Part shown: positions 11,157 through 22,521 of the stretch, piece by piece
How the letters are laid out: every line of letters begins with the position of its first letter
Position numbering within the stretch: the first letter of the stretch is position 1
NCBI GenBank assembly: GCA_034770075.1
Contig: CM068384.1
Span: 40,645,182 to 40,709,181 of the forward strand
Origin: Aralia elata
Lineage: Eukaryota; Streptophyta; Magnoliopsida; Apiales; Araliaceae
DNA: 64,000 nt
Reading direction: 5' to 3'
Made by a program: the position numbers and the translations under genes
Notes under the pieces: generated by a model
Seen by the model: only the letters and a program-made list of their open reading frames with translations
What the model was told of the DNA's origin: nothing
Database searches by the model: none

Positions 11157-11852
11157 TGTAATACCCGTGAGTTTTATAAAGAATGTTAGTAATGAGAAAT
11201 AAAAATGTTTGAATATTTATGTTGAATACATATATATTTATGTGTACCTTGGAATGTTATAATTTAAATTAAATTGAATTAAATATGTGATAATCGAGAA
11301 ATGTGGTGGCAATAATATGATGGACTAATGAAGAATTATCATTAGTATTATTTTTGTTTGTTTTGTGCTATTATATGTGTTGTGTGAACATATAAATAAA
11401 TGTTTGTTATTTATTAATTTTGGTATTTATGTGTAATTAGAATAATGAGTTACTAGTACCCAACTAAATTTTTATGCCTTAGCCCAACAAATTATAGAAT
11501 GACAATGGCGCAATAGTATAAATCAAGAGGGGTAATATTAAGTAATTAAATTTGACCTTGTGAGCCCAAAAAGGAACCCACATTAGAAATACTGATGTCC
11601 AAAATCCCTAGTGCAGTATACCCAAAATGCTAGTCCCATATTCTTTGTTCCAAAAATTTCTTCAGCAGTATATGGGCCAATGGCCTAGCACCTACTTTGC
11701 TGAAAATCAAGAATAGAGAATGATGGCTTGGGGCGTGGTCGTGAGGGAGCAGTTGAACACTTTCCATCAATTTCTTCTTAACCAATGACTTTTTCTTCTT
11801 CCTGCTAGTTTAATTCCTTAGGCAAAATCCAGCTTTTGGACAATAGTTTTCT

Positions 11853-11861
11853 TATATATAA
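11853..11861 (+). promoter_or_regulatory. TATA box of LTR E
   Basis: TTATATATAAGGGCTCCCC follows AT-rich U3 and precedes a less AT-rich leader, the standard TATA-plus-downstream layout. It lies about 700 bp into the LTR. The palindromes at 12203 and 12896 are about 350 and 1,040 bp downstream. Confidence 0.6.
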
Positions 11862-12202
11862 GGGCTCCCCTTCACAAATTCAAGCTGATAGTTTTCTATA
11901 AGTTCAATTTAAAGTAAGAAAGGCAGCCAAGGGGAAACTCTGCTGAAATTGGAAGCAAGAATTCACATGTAACTTCAAGGAGGCAATATTACTTTTAGCA
12001 TGCTCTTGATTTTAAGCTTGACAAGTTCTTGGAAATTGGCGTGAACTACTTGTTAATTGGATTGGAAATGGATATCATAGTGTTATATAAGTTGTATGTA
12101 TGTTATGAAATCAACGTGGTAGGTCTGAATATGCAGGATAGAGGGATCATAGGTTATATTTCGGGATTTTGTAGAAACAGAGTCCATTCTGAATCTGTCC
12201 CG

Positions 12203-12254
12203 AAGTGGCGCGACCGTGCCACTTCCCAGTCAAAAACTAGCGCGGCCGCGCTAG
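12203..12254 (+). repeat. Palindrome pair 1 in LTR E
   Basis: The first palindrome has arms AAGTGGC/GCCACTT around a GC centre (12203-12224). The second, 12237-12254, is a perfect 18-bp palindrome with core GCGCGGCCGCGC. They are separated by CCCAGTCAAAAA, which resembles the spacer between two palindromes of LTR C (minus strand, near 21650). Confidence 0.85.
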
Positions 12255-12894
12255 CTGTTAGTGGTTAAAAATGATTTTTATTGCCTTCAGATAACCTGAG
12301 CATATGTGTTTAACTTATTTATGTATAGAAATGGGTCTAACATGTGATTCAAAGTTGTTTTGCATATACTAGGTTGCATTAGCTTGGTGTAGAATGATTT
12401 TAAAAGCAAACTTGGAGTTTTGAAAATAAGCATGGTGATGATTGCATTTCTGACCTTATGAGATGACATGCTAGGACTCCTCATACCTCTAATATGTGAC
12501 TCTAGGAGGTCTTGCATGTAATATGTTACCTTAATGTGGTTTAGTATCAATTTTGCAATGAAGACTTCGAAGCTTTGAAAAATAAACATTTTGAGAATTA
12601 TTCTGACCTTATGTGCAAGCATAGTAAGATCTTTAATGCCTCAAATGTAACTGATATTTTCACCCATCTAGTTAGGCATGTTATCGACTGTTCAAGCATG
12701 GTTTAAAATAAGTTTTCAAGTGATGAACTATTTTACTTATATGTAAATGAGTTGAATACCTGTGAGCATGCGTAGTAAAGGTTTATGTAGTCTCATTATG
12801 TGGTTTAATGGTTATCATAGTTAGCCTTTGTGAAATGAACTTATTGATTGGAAATAAGAAAACTCAAACTCAACTCTGGACTGATCAGGGAGCA

Positions 12895-12940
12895 ACGCGG
12901 CCGCGCCACTCCCAGGTCAAAATATAGCGCGACCGCGCTA
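12895..12940 (+). repeat. Palindrome pair 2 in LTR E
   Basis: The core CGCGGCCGCG (12896-12905) is followed after a CCCAGGTCAAAATA spacer by arms TAGCGC/GCGCTA (12925-12940). Order and spacer match pair 1, about 690 bp upstream, so the cassette is duplicated within the LTR. Confidence 0.85.
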
Positions 12941-13716
12941 CATGCCAGTGTTGTCTGACTGTTTTAGATTTGGTCCGAAGCTTAAAGCATGTATATATTA
13001 ATATCTTAAGCTATGTTACAGTATTAAAGTGATGTTTTACGTATCCTAACATGCAATGGCTATATAAGATCAAGATTTCAAAAGTTCTAAAAGATTTTTA
13101 GATAAGACTTTCAACAACCAAAAACAAAGTTGAATATGCAAATACGTGGCTTGAACGTGTATCGAATGTGTGGCTGGATGTATGTACATATTGTACATGG
13201 CTAAACAAGTATAGGATAGATGTGTACGATTGTTGAGGTATATACCAAATATGCGTAACTACGGTGTATATATATATACATGATTATGATAATATAGGAC
13301 ATTGAAGTGACGTTAAGCTTTAAGAACTGTAATCGACGCGAACGACAAGTTCCCTAACTTACACAACTTTGTACATTGTGCAAGTTCCCTCACTTTGAGT
13401 AAACGAATTGTTGTTATATCAACCATTTATCTCGAGCAAATACTCTTATTGATCGTATAAGTTAATCGTTCTTTAGAACAATTCTTGTGTTATCTAAATT
13501 CATGAAATTATTATTTTGAAGCCTGATTTAAATTATAATTACATTCTTTGAATCATGTTGCAAACATTGAACTTCTTACTCCTGAATGCATTGTGAAAAC
13601 TGTCGCGTCATTTGATTCGGCTAAACTAATATCATGTGTTGGAAAGCGATCTAAACCAATTACTTTGGTGCAGAATCTTATAAATCTGTTGAGATGAACA
13701 ACCCCCATAGAAGGGG

Positions 13717-13717
<1 letters not shown>

Positions 13718-13772
<55 letters not shown>
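13718..13772. repeat. (TA)n microsatellite
   Basis: About 25 TA dinucleotides in a row, near-perfect, inside LTR E. The minus-strand open frame across it is a repeat artefact. Confidence 0.95.
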
Positions 13773-13774
<2 letters not shown>

Positions 13775-14258
13775 GTTGGGAAACCAACACACGCTTGAAC
13801 AACATGTCTAAATGTTATGCATAATGTATGGTACTTTAGACTGATCATCTATTGTACTTGATTATATTGGATTACCAGTGAAATACTGTTAATTCTAACA
13901 GGAGTTCTTGCTCCATAGTGACTACTCCGTATTGAATATCATCCATTTGGAAATATTGAGACCTTTGATTCTTTGAAAAATCCTTCGGTCTATAATGACC
14001 CATCGTTTAAAATTCAAATGACAGATTTGGGACTATTGCGATTTCTTGTTTACAATATTGTTCTTTAAATTCCTGGGATATCATTTATCATTATACCCTT
14101 GATCTTATGAACTTTTTATTATGACTGTTCACCCTCATTGTATACTACTTGTTGGGCAAATTTGTTACTCATTCTTGCTTTCCTTAAACATTTCAGTTAA
14201 GGTAGAACTGTGTGGCTCATCAGGCAAGGATAAGGGCAAAGGCAATGCTATGGCGTAA

Positions 14259-14408
14259 AATAATAGGATTCAGTCGACGTTGCTGCTCGATAACTGGCTT
14301 CGCTTCATCCTCCATTAAAATTTTGTGCATACAAAATGAGGGGTTGATTCCCTTGATATCTGCTAATGTCCAACCAATTGCTGACTTGTATTTGCGCAAT
14401 ACTCGCAA
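14259..14408 (-). pseudogene. Athila-type RT, N-terminal fragment
   Basis: The reading contains AIGWTLADIKGI, CMHKILMEDEAKP and QRRLNP, the conserved entry into RT of Athila/Tat elements. It stops being RT-like right after QRRLNP, where the DNA passes into LTR E. The palm catalytic residues are not present. It is preceded on the minus strand by the 14496-14732 segment, with a stop between them. Confidence 0.85.
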
Positions 14409-14495
14409 AAGCTTTTCTTCCTGAAATTGATTAAGTGAAGCAGATATAATAACAGGCAGAGTGCTAGAATCCCCTAAATACGCATACCGTAAATG

Positions 14496-14732
14496 CTAAG
14501 GTAAAGCCTTTAATTCCAATTTAGGTGGTTCTTCCAAAGATGGTTTTGCATGTGATGAAGAGTCTCTTGAATTATTCAAAACTTCATACTGTTGAATGTA
14601 ACTAACAAAATCTGGAGCTGAATCTAATATCTCCAAGTATTCTTGAGACTCCCAAGATTCTGAAACTGTCGGACTTACCAATGCTGATTCAAGAGAGTCT
14701 GGAAGATATGTTTCTAAGAATACCTCATTCAC
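14496..14732 (-). pseudogene. Athila-type protease-RT linker
   Basis: About 78 codons rich in Glu, Ser and Leu (EVFLETYLPDSLESAL ... SLEEPPKLELKALP). The closing PPKLELKxLP motif is the usual segment just before RT in Athila polyproteins. It is separated from the protease by a frameshift and a stop near 14750 and from the RT fragment by another stop. Confidence 0.75.
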
Positions 14733-14860
14733 GGCTTCTGTGATTAGATCAACTCAAAAACATTCTTCCTCTTCTTTTGAAAATTTCATAGACTTTAAAA
14801 CACTAAATGTAACCCTTTGATCTTGAATCCGCATTGTCAACTCACCTTTCTGCACGTCAA

Positions 14861-16081
14861 TCAAAGTTCTTCCGTTGCTAAGAAGGGTCTTCCAAGTATA
14901 ATTGGTATTTCCTTGTCTTCCTTGAAATCCAGAATTATAAAATTTTCAGGAAAGATGAACTTATCAACCTTCACTAAAATATCTTCAACAATACCTCTTG
15001 GATATGTCACAGATCTATCTGCAAGCTGTAAGGTTATGTTCGTCGGCCTTGGTTCCTTCAGCCCTAATTGGGTGTAAACCGAAAGTGGCATCAAGTTGAT
15101 GCTAGCTCCCAAATCACATAATACTCTCCCTGAAAATTGATTACCGATCGTACACGGGATAGTGAAACTCCCCGGATCCTTCAGCTTTGGTGGTAACTTT
15201 TTCTGTAAGATTGCACTGCATTCTTCAGTCAATGCCACAATTTCAAAATCACCTAATCTCCTTTTCTTGGATAAAATGTCTTTCATGAATTTTGCGTAGC
15301 TTGGCATTTGCTCCAAAGCTTCTGCAAATGGTATGTTGATGTGGAGCTTTTTGAATACCTCAAGAAACTTTGCAAACTGATTATCCACTTTTTGCTTTTG
15401 TAATCTCTGCGGAAAAGGAATTGGAGGAATCTTTTGCATCTGTTTTCCAAATTCTTCTTTGACTTGTGGATTATCTTCCTTCTTTTCTTGCTTCTTTTCC
15501 TCGTTGACTTCACCCACTGCTAATTCTTCATCCATACATACATCATCAATTACATTCTTGCTATCCGTCCTTGGTAATTCCTTACCACTTCGTAAAATAA
15601 CATTACAATTTTCATCATGGTTGTGCACTTCTTTCATTGCATTACTTGAAAATTTCTGAATTTGGCTATTGATGTTGGTAGCAAAATGTTCAAATAATTT
15701 TTCCATTTTAGCAATTCTTGCATTATTTCTTGCCTGATATTTTGACAACAAATCCTCCATCATTACCTTCTGTTCTTGCTGAAAAGCCTGTTGCTCTTGA
15801 TCTTGCTTCTTCTTCTGAATATGATCCTCAACATTGAGATTTTGATTACTTTGATAATTGGATCCTTCAACAAACTGCACTAACTCGACCTTAATGGCGC
15901 ATTGACTCCTTGCATGATTTCCTGCACAAATATCACATACCAACATATCCCTCTGCATAGATTGATATCCACAGAATCTAATTTCCTTACTAAAGCCGCC
16001 ACTTGCTCTACCAGTACCGAAATTACATCTTTCTGATTTACTGCCACAATTCCAATTCGCGTATTTCTTGTTGCGGACCAT
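14861..16081 (-). pseudogene. Athila-type gag C-terminus and aspartic protease
   Basis: 406 codons. Near the start is a CDICAGNHARSQC knuckle. A long Lys/Glu/Gln-rich middle part follows, with KMEKLFEHFATNINSQIQ and the conserved IPFPQRL segment. The C-terminal third is the aspartic protease: CDLGASINLMP (catalytic Asp in DLGAS; Athila uses DLGAS where other elements have DTGAS), then ILGRPFLAT. A one-base frameshift right after FLAT ends this ORF early; the expected continuation reads on in another frame. The first ~70 codons overlap the preceding gag ORF in a different frame, so gag too is frameshifted near 15965. Confidence 0.85.
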
Positions 16082-16677
16082 TGATAATTATTGTTTGCCA
16101 TGATCTCCAATAATTCATATGCCTCATCACAATTTTTCTCCATCAAAGACCCACATGCAGCTGCATCGATATTAGATCGCATTGTAACATTCAAACCCTT
16201 GTAAAAAGTCTGAATCTGCAACCACATAAGAATGCCATGATGTAGACATTTCCTGAGTAAATCCTTAAACCTCTCCCAAGCTTCATACGGAGATTTTGAG
16301 TCTTCTTGAGCAAATGCTGTGATATTTGACCTCAATCTTGCGATTTTAGCTTGCGGAAAAAACTTAGCCAAGAATTTCTGTACAAGATCACTCCAAGTAG
16401 ATATCGAGCCTGCTGGTAGCGAATGTAACCAACTTTTCGCCTTACCACGAAGTGTAAAAGGGAAAAGTCGCAATCTAAGTGCATCTTCAGAAACTCCTTC
16501 ATATTTACATGTATCACATATTTCAGAAAAATTGATCAAATGCTCATTCAGATCATCATTAGGGTACCCTCCAAATTGTACCGAACTTTGAAATATCTGT
16601 ATCATGCTTGGTTGAATTTCAAAACTACTAGCTTGTATTGCAGGTCTTCTAATACTAGATTGAACATTCATTACCAA
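15965..16677 (-). pseudogene. Athila-type gag, capsid part
   Basis: The reading has the Athila capsid hallmarks: GGYPNDDLNEHLINFSEIC near residue 40, LRLRLFPFTLRGKAKSWL, the FPQAKIARLRSNI segment, and AYELLEIMANNNYQW, then a VAALVRKLDS helix. It is open for 265 codons but leaves the family frame near 15965, after which the knuckle reads in the neighbouring frame. The capsid would assemble the particle; this copy is broken. Confidence 0.85.
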
Positions 16678-16844
16678 CGGTGTAGCATACTCCTACAATA
16701 TTTTCTGTTCTTCTGCATCCATATTCTCTAAGTCTTGCATTTTGAATCAATATCAAGATTGCCTGCAAAAGATTAAAATTTTGTGTTTAAATTAGAATCA
16801 GATTAATTGTAATTTGAAATAAGAAAATTAATTACTAGAATTAT

Positions 16845-16862
16845 TCTCCGGCAACGACGCCA
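16845..16862 (-). other. Primer binding site of the Athila-like element (tRNA-Asp type)
   Basis: On the minus strand it reads TGGCGTCGTTGCCGGAGA, differing at two positions from the complement of plant tRNA-Asp 3' end, the usual primer of Athila/Tat elements. Six bases separate it from the LTR. Confidence 0.85.
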
Positions 16863-16868
16863 AAAACT

Positions 16869-18114
16869 TGATGAGCTAAATCTATACTAGCAATTTACGT
16901 GCAAGTATACACGATCAATCAAGTAATAAAATGAAAGTAGAGTGTCGAACCCACGAGGAATAATCTAATAAACTAATTAATATTCCCAATAACTAACCTT
17001 AAATTAAACTAATAGTTAAACTAATAAGAGAAATAAGTATGAATAATATAACAGAAATGAAATTATGAAGATTATAATTTCCCCCGATGATGTTTCCTAT
17101 TCTTCCACTCCCTATTTAACCAATCAAACGTTGCAGATTGCTAACCAAGAATTCACAAGTATTTATCTAACTTATTCTACGATTAGATAAGTGTCATCAT
17201 TCTTAACTAGAACACTATATTTCTATGTGAATAATCAACAATGATGCAATAAATACCAATACTTAACAAGTTCATGCGACACTTGGGTATATTTCTATCC
17301 CTTGTGCAAATTGAATAATAATTCTTAACATGAATTAATCAAACACATGTATCATATTCCACATCTGATCTAGAATCAACATTTCCATTTCATCTAGATC
17401 AATAGATTAATTGTTCGCCAAACAATTATTGAGTAAAAACCAAAATATAATAAACAATCTTGCAAACATCTAATAGAAGTTAAATAGTCAATAAATTAAT
17501 AATAACCAATCATCGGGTTCCATTGCAATCTTGAAAATGGAATTTAGTACATGAATAAAGAAACGAACAACATCTCATCAATAAAAGTCATTATAAACAC
17601 AAGAGTTTAAAAGAAAGATAAAGAAAAGAATCTGATGGACAGCTCCCGCTATAGTTCTTCAGATCTTGTTCTTTTCCCTTCCCTTAGATGGAATTGATTC
17701 AAAAGTGTTTTCTTCCTTTTTTACGTAAATTATATCCTCCGTTCTCTCTCTCTCTCTCTCTCCTTTCTCTGTTTGCATCGCTTCATATATAAAAGATACA
17801 GGAAAGACCTAATTTCGCCGCACACACGCCACACGCACACGGAAGAGGCTCCGGGCACCGCAGCCCACAAAACCAAGCGCCGCGGCTCACAAAAGTGAGC
17901 GTTGCGGCTCTTAATCCTTGCATGGTTTTCTTCCTTGCTCGCACAATTGCTTCAAATATTGCGATTTTTTTACCACTTAACTCCTTTATTCCTACAAAAT
18001 GAACAAAAGGCATAAATTGAATACAAACTCTATAAAATGACATAAAATACTTAAAAATACACAAATTATTAAGCCTAAAAGTACTCAAATAATAGGTATA
18101 AAACCTACTTATCA
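16869..18114 (-). repeat. 5' LTR of the Athila-like element
   Basis: Minus-strand LTR from TGATAAGTAGGTTT at 18114 to TTAGCTCATCA at 16869, 1,246 bp, with TG...CA ends. A short (CT)n tract lies at 17743-17762. A GC-richer patch at 17815-17920 (gcggctcacaaaagtgagcg, plus strand) contains a small inverted repeat, CTCAC/GTGAG. Confidence 0.8.
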
Positions 18115-18728
18115 GTAAGCGGTAAAGCAGTAAAGGCAAGTTTTTTAAAACTTGCTCCTATGTGTGAAATGTTATATAACATGCTATGAACGGTTATTGT
18201 TAACTGTTATATTCAATTAACTGTTGTTATGTTATAACATGCTATAAACTGTTGTTATTAAACTGATGATGAAAGTTTAATTGCTTTTGATGACATATAT
18301 AATTGTGATACATGGATATGTTGCTATGCATGCATGCTATATGAATTATGTGTTATGTGATAACTGTTAAACTTGCTGGGTAACGTGGTTACTCAACCTT
18401 GCTCCAAACAAATTTTTGCAGCTATCACCGAAGGAACTAAAAGGTCAGAAGAAGATGATAGAAAGGAAATATTAAGGAAGAAGAATTAAAGTCTATGTTA
18501 CGTTATAAGATTATTTTAATGTTGTAATATTATTTATAATAGTTGATGTATTACATAATCTGAGTTAAGAATGTTTTGTACGATTAAAGGTTAGAAAACC
18601 TGAGATTAGACTGAGATGTGTTGTTTTATTATAGAAATTACATTTATGTTGTAAGAATTATATTGTACAAGCAGTAACATGACGAATCGGACCTGAGGTT
18701 AAGGTTATCCCGATTTGGGGTCGTTACA
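18115..18728 (+). repeat. LTR F, 3' portion, plus orientation
   Basis: It ends with CGATTTGGGGTCGTTACA at 18728, the counterpart of the ...TTTGGGGGCGTCACA end of LTR B. It contains a second, independent copy of the cttgctgggtaa ... ttactcaaccttgc ... tttgcagcta segment that LTR E also has, so it is not simply the missing end of LTR E. The left part of this LTR and its element are absent. It abuts the gag of element C, so it probably inserted there and was later truncated. Confidence 0.65.
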
Positions 18729-18940
18729 TACACTCTTAAAGTCTTTAAAACTAGCAACATGAACCACTGGTGGTTCTACAGTTACATGAGGTTGAGGGGG
18801 ATTTCTAGTTTGGAAAGCTCCCATCAACAAGTCTACAAATTGCTGCATTGGATTTTTGGACCCTCATTTCTGTTATCAAATTCTTCATTTCTATTTCTAT
18901 TGAAAGGTGGTTTTCCTCGACCTCTTCCTTTCGACGACAT
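18729..18940 (-). pseudogene. Gag of element C, N-terminal fragment
   Basis: It starts at the ATG at 18940 (MSSKGRGRGKPPF). An in-frame stop follows after ~35 codons; with a frameshift the family features continue as an LLMGAFQ helix and ending at FKDFKS. LTR F interrupts right there, before the conserved GPPEF motif. Confidence 0.75.
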
Positions 18941-19417
18941 TTTCTGTTTAATAGAATATATTATTATTAAACAATTTCTTGTTTTAAGACATTCTTATTC
19001 AATGCTTAATAATAATACTGAAAACAAAACACATTTAATCATATTCATATTAAACATGCTTTTTATTTCATCAAAAGTCAGTACATGTCTTTCTTTTAAT
19101 AGCTTCACTTGCTATTCTCTTTCTTATAGCATTCATTTGCTATAGACATCTGTTTCTGTCCCAAAAAGAGACTTTATATATCTCTAATCCTTAACTAACA
19201 TACTAGTTAGGATTTCAAAAGCTATCCCATATTACTAGCAAAAGTTGGGATTCTGAGTCTTACTACTATATTTACAACATATATACAAATCTGTACACAT
19301 AATTACAAACTCTGTTTCACAAAATATCAACAAACTTTCCCTCTAAGTCTGACCAATAGTAGTGGGACTGACACGTTCCTCTTCTGTGATGGCAATCACA
19401 CGAGCACGGGAGATAGA
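18941..19417. other. Spacer between gag and pre-gag ORF of element C
   Basis: AT-rich non-coding DNA of about 480 bp, placed like the spacers in A, B and D. No other feature seen. Confidence 0.55.
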
Positions 19418-19972
19418 CTAGCTGAACTGACCTATCTCGTTTGGATAAGCCCAAACCGCTGTCTGTACAAGTCCCATGGAGGTCGTGTAGGCAAGGTTCA
19501 TTGCCTTCACCTTTCTCTTTATATTGCTCAGCTCATTCTGGAGGTTACGAACCTGCTCCTCCATCATTTGTTGTTCTTGTATTTCCACATCTCTAATATT
19601 ATTCAAGTTGTGAAACTCTACTTGCAACTCATGCAACCTTCCCTCATAATATTGGTCTCTGTCTTCTGTTGTATGGAGTCTGGTAGTCAAGTCTACATTT
19701 TGTTCCATCAAGTGATGAACCATTACCCCAAGCTGTATCAGGGCATCCTCCATCTCTTGGTTAACCTATGCAGCATCATTCTCTGCATTGGCTTCTAGGG
19801 TCTCCTCAATTTCTTCTACAAATAATCCCTCCACGGGATCCTCTTCAGGGTCTCACTCAAAGTCACTGCCTATAACCACCACTGGCACTTGATCTTGTGT
19901 TGGCTCTGGTACTATTGGTTGTGGAGCTATTTGCTCCTCAATATCTACATGACCTTCTTGAACTCCAACCAT
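19418..19972 (-). pseudogene. Pre-gag coiled-coil ORF of element C
   Basis: The start at 19972 (MVGVQEGHVD) is chosen because it lies about 230 bp from the LTR, as in the related ORFs. The N-terminal part is acidic and holds a DPEEDP-like stretch as in A and B. In-frame stops are present at about 19855 (TGA) and 19768 (TAG). After these, 111 codons read through a Leu/Gln/Glu-rich coiled-coil region (MEEQVRNLQNELSNIKRK) to a C-terminal AYTTSMGLVQTAVW segment that aligns by position with the AFCTAMERLVDGV segment of B. Function unknown. Confidence 0.7.
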
Positions 19973-20185
19973 CTACACACAGTATAATAACTCATTTAGT
20001 ACATATACAAGTTATATATACACATAACAGATAACAGTTATATTTAAATTATCTTTTTATTTCATTTTATGATGAATTTCTTCAATCCATCTTCTTTAAA
20101 CACTATTTGAGTTATTCATTTACTGACTGTCTAATTTCCTAAGGTTATAGCTCAAGGTTTTCCCACATAAGATTTCTATCCTACA

Positions 20186-20197
20186 ACCCTGATACCA
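20186..20197 (-). other. Primer binding site of element C
   Basis: Minus strand TGGTATCAGGGT: the first nine bases match the initiator-Met type site, the last three are changed. Three bases from the LTR end. Confidence 0.75.
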
Positions 20198-21551
20198 ACC
20201 TGTGACGCTCCCAAATCCGAGTACTTGAAACCCGTATTCGGTGCTCCACGATACTATTCATTCAAGTTACTTATTATTAAACTAACAGTAATTATTACAT
20301 CAGAGGTATCTATCCCAGGTACGAAGACCTTTAGTATCTTTATTACATGATAGATATTGTATTTATAAAACAAAAGTCTATCTATTACAAATATCCAACT
20401 CCGATTATTCATTCAGCTTTCCTTTACCCTTATACTTTTCGGACCCTTCTATTCGATCCTTTAGCTGAAAACATTTATATTTAAAGAAAGTATGAGCATT
20501 TAATTGCTCAGCAAGCAATAGCAGTTAATAATAACTCATGCAAGGAAATAAATATTTTCTTTGAGATATGCTTTAATAGTGAAACAAACTGTAAAGCAAT
20601 TGAAACATATCTTGTTTGCATTTTCGAAACAACATACTGACTTTTAACATGTTGAGTGGTCACAAGACCATGAACATTTCTAATAGTTCAATCAGAAATT
20701 CATCTGTGAACCGTCTGGTCTTACGGGCACAATGGGTGATTAGCCCGTTATGTCCTGTATTGATCAACACTATCTGTGTGGCTGTCATTCGGCGCCAATA
20801 TACATATTTCTTAGCCACCATTTGGTGCTATAAAAACTTTCCCAATTCAGGGATGTTCATCCTCAGTCTGGAGTTCAAACCAAAACAATATGATTTGAAC
20901 ATCTCTATTTACTTAATAATATTTCAAAGACTTAATGTGAAAGCAATGAAATACTTTAATCTGTGTCTAGCCGAAACAAATGGCTTAGACTACCTTTAAA
21001 CTGTGCATGCATACTGAAATTCAATGGGTATGTATCATGACATTCTTATATCAAAATATTGATAACTTTTCATAACATACAATTCTCCTTCAATATATGA
21101 ATTCAAAGAGAGTTGAGATACTTGCCTTGCTTGTAGGTTACGATTAATTTTTAGCTTTAACTTTACTGCTCAAATCCTACACTATATATCCATGTATAGT
21201 CACTAATTAGCTATACACATTTATTAGGAACCATATCAGTCGGTTATACACGTACTTAGTTGTACTTACGAAGTAAACATGTATACTTAAACTAAGTGGC
21301 TACATATATTAGGTACACATATCAGTTTATACATGTAATAACAATGCATCATATGCTTTAACATTCGTGTGCATTTCACATAGAAATCTTTTCATTGAAC
21401 TCTTTTGAAATTCTTTTGAAAACTCGGCTCAATATAGTCATTTCTTGTTAGTTAATACAAACACAACATATAGCACATACTAAAACCTATGAAATTCATG
21501 TAAACATGTTTGAAGCCTTAGATCATCTCAAAAATGTTTTAGCTGTTCTGT

Positions 21552-21682
21552 AGTGCGGCGCAGCTGCGCTGCACTTAGACTTGGGAGTGACGCAGCTGCG
21601 CTACCCCTGATCAGTTTAAATTTCTGGGGACCAACGCAACTGCACTGGTTTTGACTAAGGAAGTGGCGCAGCTGCGCCACTT
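21552..21682 (-). repeat. Four GC-rich palindromic segments in LTR C
   Basis: Segments at 21552-21575, 21586-21605, 21631-21648 and 21661-21682. The last is a perfect 22-bp palindrome around GGCGCAGCTGCGCC. The others share the GCAGCTGC or GCAACTGC core with imperfect arms. All lie 630-770 bp downstream of the TATA box. Confidence 0.9.
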
Positions 21683-22314
21683 CGGGACATACCAAAAAAA
21701 TATGAAGCTCTCTTTTCTGCGGGACATACCATCTCAATGCACAAAACTTTTTAACATGCTTATAACTGTTATAACTTACTTTCAGACCACTAGAGACATG
21801 ATTGCATTCTTTTTCACATAACCAAGTATCATCTATATTCATTTAAACATTATATTAAATAACTTGTGTGCTTTTATTCGACATTCAGAATTCAAAGCCA
21901 TATTAAGCATATATTCTTTCTAGACTTCATAAACAAATCATATACTACAACCACAATCAATTTCTAATCTAATTCCATCATTCATGGCATAACCCGTATC
22001 GAATAGAACATGTCGAGCCAAACCTTCTTCATGTAAAACCTGCTTGATTTAGATCGGGAAAATCGTGCGGTTTTATGAACCCAATTAGCAATTTACAGAA
22101 GAAAATTACCTTACAAATTTTGATTAACTGATTGAGTTGATTGTCTTCAATCCAATTCTTCTACTTTAGTCTTCGAGTTCCAATCTTTTCTATTAGACTA
22201 GTATTCTACTTCAATTAAACATACTAGCTCGGTCTCAAATACTTGCAGATTCCTTATTAAGTATGGAACTCGAAATGACAGAGGGAATAAAAGGAATGGG
22301 TTGAGTTTAGCTGG

Positions 22315-22321
22315 TTTTATA
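22315..22321 (-). promoter_or_regulatory. TATA box of LTR C
   Basis: Minus strand CTTATAAAACCAGC, the same form as in LTR A. Confidence 0.55.
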
Positions 22322-22521
22322 AGAGAACTATTCTTGACCTTCACGAAATTTACTTGCTTGCTACGTTTATAGGCTTGCTGAGTAGTGATGCTATACAGTT
22401 CTAAGACTCACAGCTCACGCTTGGTTAGTAATCTATTTTCTTGCTCAATACATATGCATAGATACATATAACATACTTTTATACTTATAACATAACATAC
22501 ATACATACATTTCAGTATAAT

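Larger units (their letters stand above)
11157..14254 (+). repeat. LTR E, plus orientation, truncated at its 3' side
   Basis: It begins TGTAATACCCGTGAG, close to the start of LTR B (TGTAATACCCGAGAA). It includes a TATA box, two pairs of GC-rich palindromes and, near its end, a segment around 14150-14235 (cttgttgggcaaatttgtt ... cagttaagg ... caaggataaggg) that matches the B LTR in reverse complement. The last ~350 bp expected by comparison with B are missing: at 14255 the sequence switches to Athila RT. There is no adjacent primer site or gag in this orientation, so it is a solo or truncated LTR. Confidence 0.75.
14255..18114 (-). mobile_element. Athila-like Ty3/gypsy element, 5' half only
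   Basis: Minus-strand order is LTR (18114-16869), tRNA-Asp primer site, gag, protease and the first part of RT, which ends at about 14259. The rest of RT, RNase H, integrase, any envelope-like gene and the 3' LTR are missing. GTAA is present at both ends (14255-14258 and 18115-18118), which could be a short target duplication or junction microhomology. Different LTR pieces (E and F) lie on the two sides. Confidence 0.85.
18729..22521 (-). mobile_element. Element C: chromovirus-like 5' end
   Basis: Minus-strand order is LTR (from 22521, cut by the Sirevirus, to 20201), primer site, pre-gag ORF, and the first ~70 codons of gag, cut at 18729 by LTR F. All later genes are missing. The layout matches A, B and D. 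Confidence 0.8.
20201..22521 (-). repeat. 5' LTR of element C, truncated by the Sirevirus
   Basis: The LTR ends with ...GGGAGCGTCACA at 20201. It contains a TATA box at 22315-22321 and four GC-rich palindromic segments at 21552-21682. At 22522 the sequence switches to the Sirevirus LTR. The missing upstream U3 is not found in the window. Confidence 0.75.

Noticed and set aside
12029..12268. 79-codon plus-strand frame in LTR E
   Set aside because: It spans the palindromes of an LTR leader and resembles no protein.
13553..13792. 79-codon frame with Ile-Tyr repeats
   Set aside because: Product of the (TA)n microsatellite.
17815..17920. GC-rich patch that could be a host exon
   Set aside because: It is within the Athila LTR, and the minus-strand frame through it shows no domain.
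20616..20999. 127-codon plus-strand frame in LTR C
   Set aside because: Lies within the LTR, antisense to it, with no recognisable domain.
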